A stretch of DNA of 64,000 nucleotides from Zoogloea sp. (GTDB taxonomy: Bacteria; Pseudomonadota; Gammaproteobacteria; Burkholderiales; Rhodocyclaceae), in assembly GCF_030157465.1 (NCBI RefSeq), contig NZ_JAOAUU010000042.1:1-64000 (forward strand), given 5' to 3'. Below, piece after piece: positions 37,184 to 46,125 of the stretch; position 1 is the stretch's first letter, and each line of letters opens with the position of its first letter. The notes under the pieces were generated by a model. That model saw nothing but the letters and a program-made list of their open reading frames with translations, did not search any database and was not told the origin of the DNA. A program made the translations under genes and the position numbers.

Positions 37184-37867
37184 ATGAAGATTTTGATTGT
37201 CGAGGACGAACCCAAAACGGGTGATTACCTCAAGCAGGGTCTCGTCGAGGCGGGTTTCAGCGTGGATCTTGTGCGTGATGGCATGGACGGGCTGCATCTC
37301 GGCATGACCGAAACCTACAATCTGATGGTGCTCGACGTGATGTTGCCGGGGCTCGACGGCTGGCGCGTGCTGCAGGCCCTGCGCAAGGCGGGCAAGGAGA
37401 TGCCGGTGCTGTTCCTGACCGCCAGGGACAGCGTGGACGACCGGGTCAAGGGGCTGGAACTCGGCGCCGACGATTACCTCGTCAAGCCCTTCGCCTTTTC
37501 GGAGCTGCTGGCCAGGGTGCGCACGCTGCTGCGCCGGGGCACCCGGAACAAAGAACTGGATGCCCTGCAGGTGGCCGACCTGGAACTGGACCTGCTGCGC
37601 CGACGGGTGACCCGCGCCGGCCGGCGGATCGACCTGACGGCCAAGGAGTTCGCCCTTCTTGAACTCTTGCTGCGCCGGCATGGCGAGGTGCTGCCGCGTT
37701 CGCTGATCGCATCCCAGGTGTGGGACATGAACTTCGACAGCGACACCAACGTGATCGAAGTGGCCGTGCGGCGCCTGCGCGCCAAGATCGACGACGGCTT
37801 CGAGCCGCGTCTGATCCGCACCGTGCGCGGCATGGGCTATGTGCTGGAGGATCCGGCGTGTCCTTAG
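37184..37867 (+). CDS. cusR: Copper-responsive response regulator CusR
   Basis: A 227-residue OmpR/PhoB-family regulator. The receiver domain has the acidic pair in [11 protein letters not shown], the phospho-acceptor Asp in [13 protein letters not shown] near residue 51 and the conserved Lys in [11 protein letters not shown]. The C-terminal winged helix ends ... [26 protein letters not shown]. The ATG at 37184 matches the family N-terminus MKILIVEDE. The end overlaps the cusS GTG start, so kinase and regulator are coupled. Confidence 0.93.
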   Translation: MKILIVEDEPKTGDYLKQGLVEAGFSVDLVRDGMDGLHLGMTETYNLMVLDVMLPGLDGWRVLQALRKAGKEMPVLFLTARDSVDDRVKGLELGADDYLVKPFAFSELLARVRTLLRRGTRNKELDALQVADLELDLLRRRVTRAGRRIDLTAKEFALLELLLRRHGEVLPRSLIASQVWDMNFDSDTNVIEVAVRRLRAKIDDGFEPRLIRTVRGMGYVLEDPACP

Positions 37868-39273
37868 TTCGCCGCCAGTCGCTTACCTTGCGGTTGACGC
37901 TGCTGTTTGCGGCGGCGTCCACGGTGGTGCTGCTGATCCTCGGTCAGATTGTCGTCCGATCGGTGGAAGGGCATTTCGAGGAGCAGGACATGGCCGAGCT
38001 TGGCGGCAAGCTTGAGCTGACCCGCCATCTGCTGGAGCGCGTTCGCTCGGCGGGCGAATGGGATGGGCTGCCGCAACTGCTCGACGATGCGCTGATCGGC
38101 CATCACGGCATGGCGATTGCGGTGCGCGGGCCGGACGGCCGGATGCTGTTCGCGGCTCACGGGGTGTCGTTCACGCCACCGCTGATCGAGCGGGCCGGGC
38201 CTGCCGGACAGCCGCAGGTGTGGCGCTCGGACGACAACGTGGATTTTCGCGGCATCGTCGGCGAGGCGCGCACCGGCATGGCCAATGCGCCGCCGGCCTT
38301 CGTGGCGGTGGCCATCGACATTTCCCACCACCGCAGCTTCATGGATGCGTTCATGCGCACGCTGTGGCTGGTTGTTCTGGCCGCCTCGCTGGCAACCGGC
38401 CTGCTTGGCTGGTTTGTAGCGCGGCGGGGGCTGGCGCCGCTGCGCGACATGCGCCGCAAGGCCGCCGAGGTCAGCGCCCAGCGCCTCGACCAGCGCCTGT
38501 CGGTGGAGGCCGTACCGGTGGAGCTGGCCGAACTGGCCGAGTCGCTCAACGACATGCTGGCCCGGCTGGAGGAATCCTTCCGGCGGCTGTCGGATTTTTC
38601 ATCCGACCTGGCCCACGAACTGCGCACACCGGTCAGCAACCTGATGACCCAGACCCAGGTTGCGCTCTCCCGCAGCCGCACGGCGGAGGCTTACCGTGAT
38701 GTGCTCGAATCCAATGCCGAGGAGTTCGAGCGTTTGTCGCGCATGATTTCCGACATGCTTTTTCTGGCCAAGGCCGACAACGGCTTGATCGTGCCTGGCC
38801 GCGAAAGCTTCGATCTCGCCGACGAGGTGGCGGCGCTGTTCGATTTTTATGGCGCGCTCGCCGAAGAAAGCGGTGTAAGCCTGCGCCAGGCCGGTTCGGC
38901 GCCGCTGGTGGCCGACCGGCTCATGCTGCGCCGCGCCATCGGCAACCTGCTTTCCAACGCGCTGCGCTACACGCCGGCAGGGGGCGAAATCGTCGCGACG
39001 GCCCGCCTGGGTCACGATGATTCAGGCGCCACCACGGCTCGCCTCTCCATTGAAAACACAGGTGAGCCGATTCCGCCGGCCCACCTTGCGCGGCTTTTCG
39101 ACCGCTTTTACCGCGTGGATGCAGCCCGCCGGAATTCCGGTGACGGCGCGGGGCTTGGCCTTGCGATCACCCGCTCGATTCTGCGAGCCCACGGCGGTGA
39201 CATCGAAGGGCGAGCCGGGGCGCAGAGCAATGTTTTCGAGATGTGGATTCCGGTTTTGAAGAACACTGTTTAG
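37858..39273 (+). CDS. cusS: Heavy-metal sensor histidine kinase CusS
   Basis: A 471-residue sensor kinase. Two membrane helices (about residues 12-32 and 165-185) bracket a periplasmic sensor, followed by HAMP, a HisKA domain with [12 protein letters not shown] (phosphorylated His) near residue 255, and an HATPase domain with N and G boxes ([23 protein letters not shown]). The GTG at 37858 overlaps the cusR stop by ten bases; the longer upstream frame is inside cusR. Its TAG overlaps the convergent dnaE2 stop by three bases. Confidence 0.92.
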   Translation: MSLVRRQSLTLRLTLLFAAASTVVLLILGQIVVRSVEGHFEEQDMAELGGKLELTRHLLERVRSAGEWDGLPQLLDDALIGHHGMAIAVRGPDGRMLFAAHGVSFTPPLIERAGPAGQPQVWRSDDNVDFRGIVGEARTGMANAPPAFVAVAIDISHHRSFMDAFMRTLWLVVLAASLATGLLGWFVARRGLAPLRDMRRKAAEVSAQRLDQRLSVEAVPVELAELAESLNDMLARLEESFRRLSDFSSDLAHELRTPVSNLMTQTQVALSRSRTAEAYRDVLESNAEEFERLSRMISDMLFLAKADNGLIVPGRESFDLADEVAALFDFYGALAEESGVSLRQAGSAPLVADRLMLRRAIGNLLSNALRYTPAGGEIVATARLGHDDSGATTARLSIENTGEPIPPAHLARLFDRFYRVDAARRNSGDGAGLGLAITRSILRAHGGDIEGRAGAQSNVFEMWIPVLKNTV

Positions 39274-42200
39274 TGAAAATCCCGGCTGCGGGTGGCGAGG
39301 TGGCCGAGCAGGGCGGAGCGGTCGACCACCCGTTTGGCGTGCAGGTGGACCACGCAGCCCTGGCGGGTGATCTGGCCGTAGATGCCGAGCAGGGTGGCGC
39401 CAAGGAGGATGCGTCGTTCGGCTTCAAGGAGTTCGGGCCGCACGATCACGTTGACCCAGCCGGTTTCATCTTCGAGGGTGACGAACATTGTGCCCTTGGC
39501 GGTGCCGGGGCGCTGGCGGCAGGTGACGATGCCGGCGCAGCGGGCCAGCTTGCGGTCGGGGCTGTCGGCAATCTCGGCAGCACTCAAAAAACGTTCGGCC
39601 GCAAGCAGGCCGCGCAGAAAGCTGAGGGGATGCCGACCGAGGCTGAAGCCCAGGCGGGCGTAATCGGCAACGAGATCCTGGGTTTCGGCCGGCGCGGCAA
39701 GGGCCGGAGGCGTGTCGGGAATCGGCGCAGCGTGGAGCATGCCGGGCGCGGCCTGGCTGCCGGCCGCGGCCCACAGGGCCTGGCGCCGGTGCCCGGCCAG
39801 GCTGGACAGTGCTCCGGCCCCGGCCAGCACGCGCAGCTCGGTGGTGGATAGCCCGGCGCGGCGGGCCAGTTCATCGACCGACCCAAAGGCGCCAAGCCGG
39901 CGCGCTGCGGCAATGCGTTCGGCGGCCTGCGGGTTGAAGCCCTTGACCAGCCGCAGGCCGAGGCGGGCCGCGGGGCGGGTGGGATCTGCTGGCGCGGGCG
40001 TAAGCCCGCAGGCCCAGTCGCTGGCCTGCACGTCCACGGGCAATACATCGACGCCGTGGCGACGGGCATCCTGGATGAGTTGCGACGGGCCGTAAAAACC
40101 CATCGGCTGGCTGTTGAGCAGCCCGCACAAAAACGCCGCCGGCTCGAAGCACTTGAGCCATGCGGACACATACACCAGCAGTGCAAAGCTGGCCGCGTGG
40201 GATTCCGGAAATCCGTAGCTGCCGAAACCCTGGATCTGGCGGCACAGGGCCTCGGCAAAATCCCGCTCGTAGCCCCGATCGAGCATGCCGGCGGTGAGTT
40301 TTTCCTGGTAGCGCAGCAAATCGCCCTTGCGACCCCAGGCGCCCATGGCGCGGCGCAACTGGTCGGCCTCGCCGGCGCTGAAACCGGCGGCCACCATGGC
40401 CAGCTGCATCACTTGTTCCTGGAAAATCGGCACGCCGTGGGTGCGCCGCAGCACGGGCTCGATCTCCGGGCGGGGATAGACGATGGGCTCGTGGCGGGCG
40501 ATTTTCTCGCGGGCGTCGAGGTAGGGATGGACCATGCCGCCCTGGATCGGTCCCGGTCGCACGATGGCCACCTCCACCACCAGATCGTAATAGCAGCGCG
40601 GCCTGAGGCGCGGCAGCATGCTCATCTGGGCGCGGGATTCCACCTGAAAGACGCCCATGGCGTTGGCGGCGCAGAGCATGTCGTACACCGCGGGTACTTC
40701 GCGGGGAATGTCGGCCACCGCGAAGGGCTGGCCGCGCCAGCGGGAGACGAGCTGCAGGCTGCGGCGGATCGCCGACAGCATGCCGAGGGCCAGCACGTCC
40801 ACCTTGAGCAGGCCCAGGGTTTCGATGTCGTCCTTGTCCCACTGGATGACCGTGCGGCCTTCCATGGCGGCGTTTTCGACGGGCACCAGTTCGGCCAGCG
40901 GCCCGCGTGAGATCACAAAGCCGCCCACGTGCTGGGACAGGTGGCGAGGAAAGCCGATGATTTCGTTGGCCAGTTCAAGCAGCAGGCGCACCTGCGGGCT
41001 GTCCGGGTCGAGGCCGGCTTCGCGGATGCGCTCGGGGGCCACCTGGCGACCGTCCCACCAGGCGAGGCGCCGGGTGAGCTGATCGAGCTGGCCGGCGTCG
41101 AAGCCCAGCGCCCGGCCCACGTCACGCAGGGCGCTCCTGGGGCGGTAGCGGATCACCGTGGCGGCCAGCGCAGCGCGCTCGCGGCCGTATTTGGTGTAGA
41201 TGTACTGGATGACTTCTTCGCGCCGGTCGTGCTCGAAATCCACGTCGATATCGGGGGGCTCGTTGCGCTCGCGGGAGATGAAGCGCTCGAAGAGCAGGCT
41301 GGCTTCGCCGGGGTCGACTTCCGTTACACCCAGCGCGTAGCACACCACCGAGTTGGCCGCCGAGCCGCGCCCCTGGCACAGGATGCCCCGGCTGCGGGCA
41401 AAACGGACGATGTCCTCGACGGTGAGGAAGAAGGCTTCGTAGTTCAGCTCTGCAATCAGGGCGAGTTCCTTTTCCACCTGGGTCAGGACGCCTGAGGGCA
41501 CCTGCGGGTGCCCATCGGGGCCGGGCGGATAACGACGGCGCAGCCCGTGGCCGACCAGCGCCCGCAGGTGGGAGGCCGGCGTGGCCTTGGGCGGCACGAT
41601 TTCCTGCGGGTATTCGTAGCGCAGCTCGGCCAGCGAGAAATGGCAGCGTTCGGCGATGGCGAGGGTTTGGGCGAGCCACTCGGGCGGGTGGCGGCGGGCG
41701 AGGATTTCGCGGGGCTGCAGGCGCTGCTCGCCGTTGGCGGCGAGCAGGTAGCCGGCGTCGTCGAGGGTGACCCGGTGGCGCAGGGCGGTGAGGACATCGG
41801 CCAGGCGCCTGCGCGAGGCATCGTGCATCAGCGGTGCGCAGGTGGCGGCAACCGGGATGCCGGCGGATTCCGCTGCGGCCTTGATCTGGCGGCGCCGGGC
41901 GGCGTCGTCCGGCCCCAGGTGGAGCGGGGCGGCGAGCCAGCAGGCGTCGGGAAAGCGCTCGGCCAGCCAGCGGGCGTCGGCGGCGAGGGCGTGCGGATCG
42001 GGATCGATGAGCTCTGGCGGCACCAGCAGCGCCAGGCAGCCGGGCAGGCCATGGGCGAGGTCGAGGCGGTTGAGGCGATAGCTGCCCTTGTCGGCCGCCC
42101 GTCGCCCGCGGGTGACGAGGCTTGAGAGCTGCCCGTAGGCGGCGCGGTCGGTGGCCAGCAGCACCAGCGTTGGCCCGTCTTCAAGCCGGATGCTGCTGCC

Positions 42201-42422
42201 GATGATCAGCTTTGGGGCATCCGGCTTGTGGCGCCACGCCGCGTAGGCCCGCACCACGCCGGCCAGCGAGCATTCGTCGGTGATGGCCAGGGCGCTGTAG
42301 CCAAGGCTTGCCGCCTGCTCGAGCAGTTCTTCCGGGTGGGATGCGCCGGTGAGAAAGCTGAAGCAGGAGCGGGCGTAGAGCTCGGCAAAACGGGGTGCAG
42401 GAGGATGCGGATCAGCGGACAT
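39270..42422 (-). CDS. dnaE2: Error-prone DNA polymerase DnaE2 (ImuC)
   Basis: A 1050-residue C-family polymerase used in SOS-induced mutagenic lesion bypass. The PHP domain is at the N-terminus (CFSFLTGASHPEELLEQ, AITDEC), the polymerase Asp residues are in PDIDVDFEHDRREE near residue 392, and a helix-hairpin-helix and OB domain end the protein. The length and the short N-terminus favour DnaE2 over replicative DnaE1. A LexA-type box ends 8 bases before the start codon. The usual partners imuA and imuB are not next to it. No ribosome site lies before the ATG. Confidence 0.92.
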   Translation of the reverse strand: MSADPHPPAPRFAELYARSCFSFLTGASHPEELLEQAASLGYSALAITDECSLAGVVRAYAAWRHKPDAPKLIIGSSIRLEDGPTLVLLATDRAAYGQLSSLVTRGRRAADKGSYRLNRLDLAHGLPGCLALLVPPELIDPDPHALAADARWLAERFPDACWLAAPLHLGPDDAARRRQIKAAAESAGIPVAATCAPLMHDASRRRLADVLTALRHRVTLDDAGYLLAANGEQRLQPREILARRHPPEWLAQTLAIAERCHFSLAELRYEYPQEIVPPKATPASHLRALVGHGLRRRYPPGPDGHPQVPSGVLTQVEKELALIAELNYEAFFLTVEDIVRFARSRGILCQGRGSAANSVVCYALGVTEVDPGEASLLFERFISRERNEPPDIDVDFEHDRREEVIQYIYTKYGRERAALAATVIRYRPRSALRDVGRALGFDAGQLDQLTRRLAWWDGRQVAPERIREAGLDPDSPQVRLLLELANEIIGFPRHLSQHVGGFVISRGPLAELVPVENAAMEGRTVIQWDKDDIETLGLLKVDVLALGMLSAIRRSLQLVSRWRGQPFAVADIPREVPAVYDMLCAANAMGVFQVESRAQMSMLPRLRPRCYYDLVVEVAIVRPGPIQGGMVHPYLDAREKIARHEPIVYPRPEIEPVLRRTHGVPIFQEQVMQLAMVAAGFSAGEADQLRRAMGAWGRKGDLLRYQEKLTAGMLDRGYERDFAEALCRQIQGFGSYGFPESHAASFALLVYVSAWLKCFEPAAFLCGLLNSQPMGFYGPSQLIQDARRHGVDVLPVDVQASDWACGLTPAPADPTRPAARLGLRLVKGFNPQAAERIAAARRLGAFGSVDELARRAGLSTTELRVLAGAGALSSLAGHRRQALWAAAGSQAAPGMLHAAPIPDTPPALAAPAETQDLVADYARLGFSLGRHPLSFLRGLLAAERFLSAAEIADSPDRKLARCAGIVTCRQRPGTAKGTMFVTLEDETGWVNVIVRPELLEAERRILLGATLLGIYGQITRQGCVVHLHAKRVVDRSALLGHLATRSRDFH

Positions 42423-42429
42423 GTGTTGA

Positions 42430-42445
42430 CTGTATAAATAAACAG
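42430..42445. promoter_or_regulatory. LexA (SOS) box upstream of dnaE2
   Basis: CTGTATAAATAAACAG has perfect CTGT and ACAG half sites with an AT-only spacer. It lies 7-23 bases upstream of the dnaE2 ATG on the minus strand, overlapping AT-rich sequence that could be the -10 element. The RNA would then have almost no leader. Confidence 0.85.
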
Positions 42446-42524
42446 TCTTTCAGGCAAGTCCGCTGAGATGTGGAAAGTAAAAGTGGATGTGGCGCGGAGC
42501 GTGGAAGGCTACGCGCCGGGTGGG

Positions 42525-44351
42525 TCAGGCCCGGTTGCGCCGGTTTGCCGCGAAGAGCGCCAGCGCGAGGATGCCGGTGAGGCTGGCGAGATCGGTGGCC
42601 CCGCCCCCTCCGCCGCCGCCCGAGGACGGGGCGGATGCAACGGTGATGCTGGTGTCGGCGCTGGCCGTGCGCCCGATCGCGTCTGTGATCGTCAGCCGGA
42701 TCGTGTAGCTGCCGGCCGAGGTGGCGGTGAAGGTGGTGCTTGCTGCCGCAGGCGAGCCGAAGCTGCCAGTGGCCGGCCCGCTGATCTGGATCCACTGCCA
42801 GCTCACGGGCGACACGTTGGAAGCTGCGGTGAGGGTGATTGCCGTATTGACGACGGGGGCTGCGGATACCGTGATGCCGGCTGTGGGTTCGAGGGCCAGC
42901 GTGACGGCGGCGGCGGTATTGAGCATGCCGGCTCCGCAGGTAGTGGTGGTGCAGTTGCACTGGTCGTCAGTCGACACGGCGGGGCAGGTGGGCAGGGTGG
43001 CATCGACCGGAAAGGCGGTGGCTGCGCGTTTGATGCGTGCCATCAGCTCGGATTCGCTGAGCAGGGGATTGGCCGCCAGCATCAGCGCGGCCGTGCCCGA
43101 TACCAGCGGCACGGCAAAGCTGGTACCGATCGTTACGTCGTAGGCGCCGGTGTAGCCGTTGCCGAGGGGGCCGTTCAGGCCCTGGTTGGTGGCATTGACG
43201 AAGGGAAACAGGCAGGGCTGGCCGGTAAGGATGTTGACGCAGTTGCCGGCTGGGGCGCTGATGCCGACCTCGGGGCCGAAGCTCGAATAGCCCACCTTGG
43301 TGCCCATGTGGCGGATGCCGGCGACGCCGAGGACGCCCGCGCAGTTGGCGGGCTCTTCGACCGGGCCGGTTTCGTTGCCGGCAGCAGCCACGATCAAGGT
43401 GCCCGCCGCCCTGATTTCGGCGACGACGCTGGTGTAAGCGGCGCTGCAGGTGCCTTCACCGGCCAGGCTCAGGTTGATGACGCGCGCTGGATTCGGGTTG
43501 GCGGGCAGGCCCGGCACCGCAAGGCCGGCGGCCCAGCGCATGCCGGCGATGATGTCCGAGTCGTAGCCACCACATTTGCCGAGGGCGCGAATCGGCAGGA
43601 TGCGGGTGGCGCCGCCCATGCCGGCGATGCCGCGGGAATTGTTGGCTTCTGCGGCGACGATGCCGGCAACCTGGGTGCCGTGCCACGAGCTGTCGTGGGT
43701 TGCAAAGCTGCCGCCGCACATGGCGCGCAGGGTGGCGTTGGCGAGATCGGAGGTGGACAGATAGTCGCCGGGATCCGAGGCGTCGCTGTCACGGCCGGGC
43801 TGGCCGTCGCCGGAATTGAGGTCGTCGAGCACGAAGTCGTAGCCCGGCAACAGTTTGGCGGTCAGATCCTCATGCTCGAAACGCACGCCGGTATCCACCA
43901 CCGCAACCACCACGTTGCTGGCGCCGGAGGTGATGTCCCACGCCGCCTGGGCGTTGGTGGCGGCGGGCTGGGTGGGGCTGGCTGCCTGCAAGTACCACTG
44001 GTGGCTGAACAGCGGATCATTGGGCAGGGCCTTGGCCCGCTTGATGCGGTCGGGCACCGCGTATTCCACGTCGTATTCTCTGGACAGCCTGCTTGCCAGG
44101 GCCTCGGAGCTGATGCCGCTGGCGCGCATTACCTGGAGTTCGGGCGAGGGCTGGCCGAGCATTTTTGCCGTGATGCCGATGCGCTCTCCGAGGCTTTGCA
44201 TCCGGCTTGCGGCCTGGATCTGCTTGAGCGGTGACCCGGCCTTGAGCTTGACGATGACCCGCGCCTCGGGGGCCTCCACGGCTGCGGCAGGGCCGGCGAG
44301 CAGCGCACCCAGCCCCAGCAGGGCTGCGTAAAGTGTGAGACCGGTTTTCAT
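42525..44351 (-). CDS. Secreted S8 (subtilisin-type) serine protease with GlyGly-CTERM-like tail
   Basis: A 608-residue exported protease. Signal peptide residues 1-23, then its own I9-like propeptide ending VEYAVPDRIKRAKAL, then the catalytic domain: Asp in AVVDTGVRFEHEDL near residue 152, His in SWHGTQVAGIVAA near 223, Ser in GTSFAVPLVSGTAA near 410. A following Ig-like/PKD-like segment of about 80 residues is linked by SSGGGGGGG to a hydrophobic helix and NRRNRA at the C-terminus. That arrangement resembles the GlyGly-CTERM sorting signal processed by rhombosortases. The start at 44351 overlaps the stop of the small secreted-protein gene by three bases (ATGA). Confidence 0.87.
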   Translation of the reverse strand: MKTGLTLYAALLGLGALLAGPAAAVEAPEARVIVKLKAGSPLKQIQAASRMQSLGERIGITAKMLGQPSPELQVMRASGISSEALASRLSREYDVEYAVPDRIKRAKALPNDPLFSHQWYLQAASPTQPAATNAQAAWDITSGASNVVVAVVDTGVRFEHEDLTAKLLPGYDFVLDDLNSGDGQPGRDSDASDPGDYLSTSDLANATLRAMCGGSFATHDSSWHGTQVAGIVAAEANNSRGIAGMGGATRILPIRALGKCGGYDSDIIAGMRWAAGLAVPGLPANPNPARVINLSLAGEGTCSAAYTSVVAEIRAAGTLIVAAAGNETGPVEEPANCAGVLGVAGIRHMGTKVGYSSFGPEVGISAPAGNCVNILTGQPCLFPFVNATNQGLNGPLGNGYTGAYDVTIGTSFAVPLVSGTAALMLAANPLLSESELMARIKRAATAFPVDATLPTCPAVSTDDQCNCTTTTCGAGMLNTAAAVTLALEPTAGITVSAAPVVNTAITLTAASNVSPVSWQWIQISGPATGSFGSPAAASTTFTATSAGSYTIRLTITDAIGRTASADTSITVASAPSSGGGGGGGATDLASLTGILALALFAANRRNRA

Positions 44352-44674
44352 CGCAAATCCTTTTTTTGATCGAGATCCAGGTGCCGGATGGAAGGGTCTG
44401 CCCTGAGTGCCGCAATGGCCTTGCTGCAGGCCGGATCGTCGGCAGCACAAAGCAGCTGGTAGGCGTGGCTGCGCTCAGAGATCGACGACACGAAATTCAC
44501 CCTGGCGCCGCTCGTGTTTTTGAGCGCGGTGAGGGTGGCGGGCGCGGGGCCGTCGGTGGGGTCGGCAAAGCCGATGATCACCTGGAGCGGGTGCTGCGCC
44601 TGCCCGGTTCCGGCGCAGGCCGGGGCGCCGAGCACCGCGGCTGCGACGAGTGCCAGCCAGCCGGTTTTTATCAT
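44348..44674 (-). CDS. Small secreted propeptide-like (I9-like) protein
   Basis: A 108-residue protein with signal peptide MIKTGWLALVAAAVLGAPA, then VIIGFADPTDGPAPA, and a C-terminal AIAALRADPSIRHLDLDQKK. The beginning (V-I-I-x-F) and end (L-R-A-D-P-S-I-x-x-L-x-x-D) match the layout of subtilisin propeptides/I9 inhibitors, although no catalytic domain follows. It is translationally coupled to the S8 protease gene. It may be a separate folding chaperone or inhibitor for that protease. Family assignment is by eye and tentative. Confidence 0.65.
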   Translation of the reverse strand: MIKTGWLALVAAAVLGAPACAGTGQAQHPLQVIIGFADPTDGPAPATLTALKNTSGARVNFVSSISERSHAYQLLCAADDPACSKAIAALRADPSIRHLDLDQKKDLR

Positions 44675-44687
44675 CGGGAGCGGGGGC

Positions 44688-44936
44688 TCAGCGCGGCGGG
44701 CCGGGGCGGCGCGATTTGGCGGGTGCCTCATCGACCGGCTTGCTGTACTGCTTGAACACCCGCTTGGCGTCCTGCTCGGCGCGCAGCTGGGTGCACAGGG
44801 TGGGATCGTCATCGTGTTCGCTGAAATAGCCGTCGGCCTGGGCGCGCATCACCAGTTTGATGGCAGCCGCTTCGCTCAGCCCGAAGCGCTCGAAAATCAG
44901 GGTTGTTACTTCGTCCAGGTGTTCTTCGTAAGTCAT
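44688..44936 (-). CDS. Small hypothetical protein
   Basis: An 82-residue, acidic, cytoplasmic protein beginning MTYEEHLDEVTTLIFERFGLSE. No known domain is recognised. The N-terminal half looks like a helical pair with a DGYFSEHDDD acidic patch; the C-terminus is basic and Pro-rich. It lies 13 bases upstream of the I9-like gene in the same direction, so it may belong to the protease operon. Confidence 0.6.
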   Translation of the reverse strand: MTYEEHLDEVTTLIFERFGLSEAAAIKLVMRAQADGYFSEHDDDPTLCTQLRAEQDAKRVFKQYSKPVDEAPAKSRRPGPPR

Positions 44937-45075
44937 GGTGCATCCAGTGCAATGCGGGGGCCGGATTTGCCCCGCTTCTCAAGTCGCAAGGATAATGGCT
45001 TTTGCGATCTTTCGTTTCTCGAGTCGTTCTGCAGCTTGTTCTTCAACCCCTTCGTTTAGTCCTTCGAGGCCTCCA

Positions 45076-45876
45076 ATGCGCACCCCGCCCGTCCTGTCCG
45101 CCCTCTACCGCTACCCGGTCAAATCCATGCACGGGCAGTGTCTTGACGTGAGCCCGGTGAGCCCGCAAGGCCTGCCTTTCGACCGCGACTGGATGGTGGC
45201 CGATCCAAATGGCCATTTTGTTACCGGTCGAACCTGGCCAAAACTGGTCACGATCAGCGCAAGGCCCTCGGCCGATGGCGTCAGCCTCTCGGCCCCGGGC
45301 TGTGCCGAACTTTTCGTGCCCAACAGCGCCTTCACCCGGCCCCTTGAAACCAAGGTGTGGGGCGACACTTTTTGTGCCTGGGAGGGCGCTCTTGACGCCG
45401 ACGCCTGGGTTTCGGCCTACATCGGCACCCGCCTCAGGTTTTTATGGACCGGCGCCGAGACGGCCCGCCGGGTCAAGGTCGATCCCGCGGTGCCCCTTGG
45501 CTTCGCCGACGGCTTTCCGCTGCTCCTGATCGGGCAGGCCTCGCTGGACGACCTGTCGGCCAGAATTGGCCGCCCGATGACGATGGAGCGTTTTCGTACC
45601 AACCTGGTGGTGTCCGGCGCGGAGGCCTTTGCCGAAGACGCCTGGAAGCGCATCCGCATCGGCGGCATCACTTTTCGCCTCGCCAAGCCCTGCGAGCGCT
45701 GCGTGTTTACCACCGTCGACCCGCAAACCGGCAGCAAGAGTCTCGACCAGGAGCCCCTGCGCACCCTCGCCAAATACCGCAAGACCCCGGAAGGGGTGAT
45801 TTTCGGGCAGAACGTGATTGCGGAAGGGGCAGGGGAGCTGCGGGTGGGGATGGAGGTTGAGGTGCTGGAGTCTTAG
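45076..45876 (+). CDS. MOSC domain-containing protein
   Basis: A 266-residue protein with an N-terminal MOSC beta-barrel (LYRYPVKSMHG, LPFDRDWMV) and a C-terminal MOSC domain whose conserved Cys lies in LAKPCERCVFTTVD near residue 210. The family includes the molybdenum-cofactor sulfurase C-terminal domain and mARC/YcbX N-hydroxylated-compound reductases. This one lacks the ferredoxin domain of YcbX. Start at 45076 (MRTPPVLSALYRYPVKS) matches the family; upstream codons look non-coding. Confidence 0.87.
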   Translation: MRTPPVLSALYRYPVKSMHGQCLDVSPVSPQGLPFDRDWMVADPNGHFVTGRTWPKLVTISARPSADGVSLSAPGCAELFVPNSAFTRPLETKVWGDTFCAWEGALDADAWVSAYIGTRLRFLWTGAETARRVKVDPAVPLGFADGFPLLLIGQASLDDLSARIGRPMTMERFRTNLVVSGAEAFAEDAWKRIRIGGITFRLAKPCERCVFTTVDPQTGSKSLDQEPLRTLAKYRKTPEGVIFGQNVIAEGAGELRVGMEVEVLES

Positions 45877-46026
45877 TCCAGATGGGTAGATAGGCCCCGG
45901 AATGCGGGCTGGTCGTGCGTTTCGGCACCATTTTCCTTGATGGTGTGGTGTGTTGCTTGACTTCCCGAATGGGGCGGGAGTCGGCATTTCGGTGTTCCGG
46001 AAAAACGTCGTGCGGCCCCCTTTCGG

Positions 46027-46040
46027 TTGATCTTGATCAA
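46027..46040. promoter_or_regulatory. FNR/Anr box
   Basis: TTGATCTTGATCAA is a perfect TTGAT-N4-ATCAA FNR site. A possible -10 element TACATT (46065-46070) would place transcription start near 46076, so the site is centred near -41.5, the class II activating position. It is about 86 bases upstream of the start codon of the seven-haem cytochrome gene, implying induction under low oxygen. Confidence 0.82.
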
Positions 46041-46125
46041 GGGAAGATCAGTTTTGGGTACTGATACATTTTGAAATAAAGAGGGAAGTCGATAATCCGC
46101 CGGGTTAGTAGCCCGAGGAGTTGAC

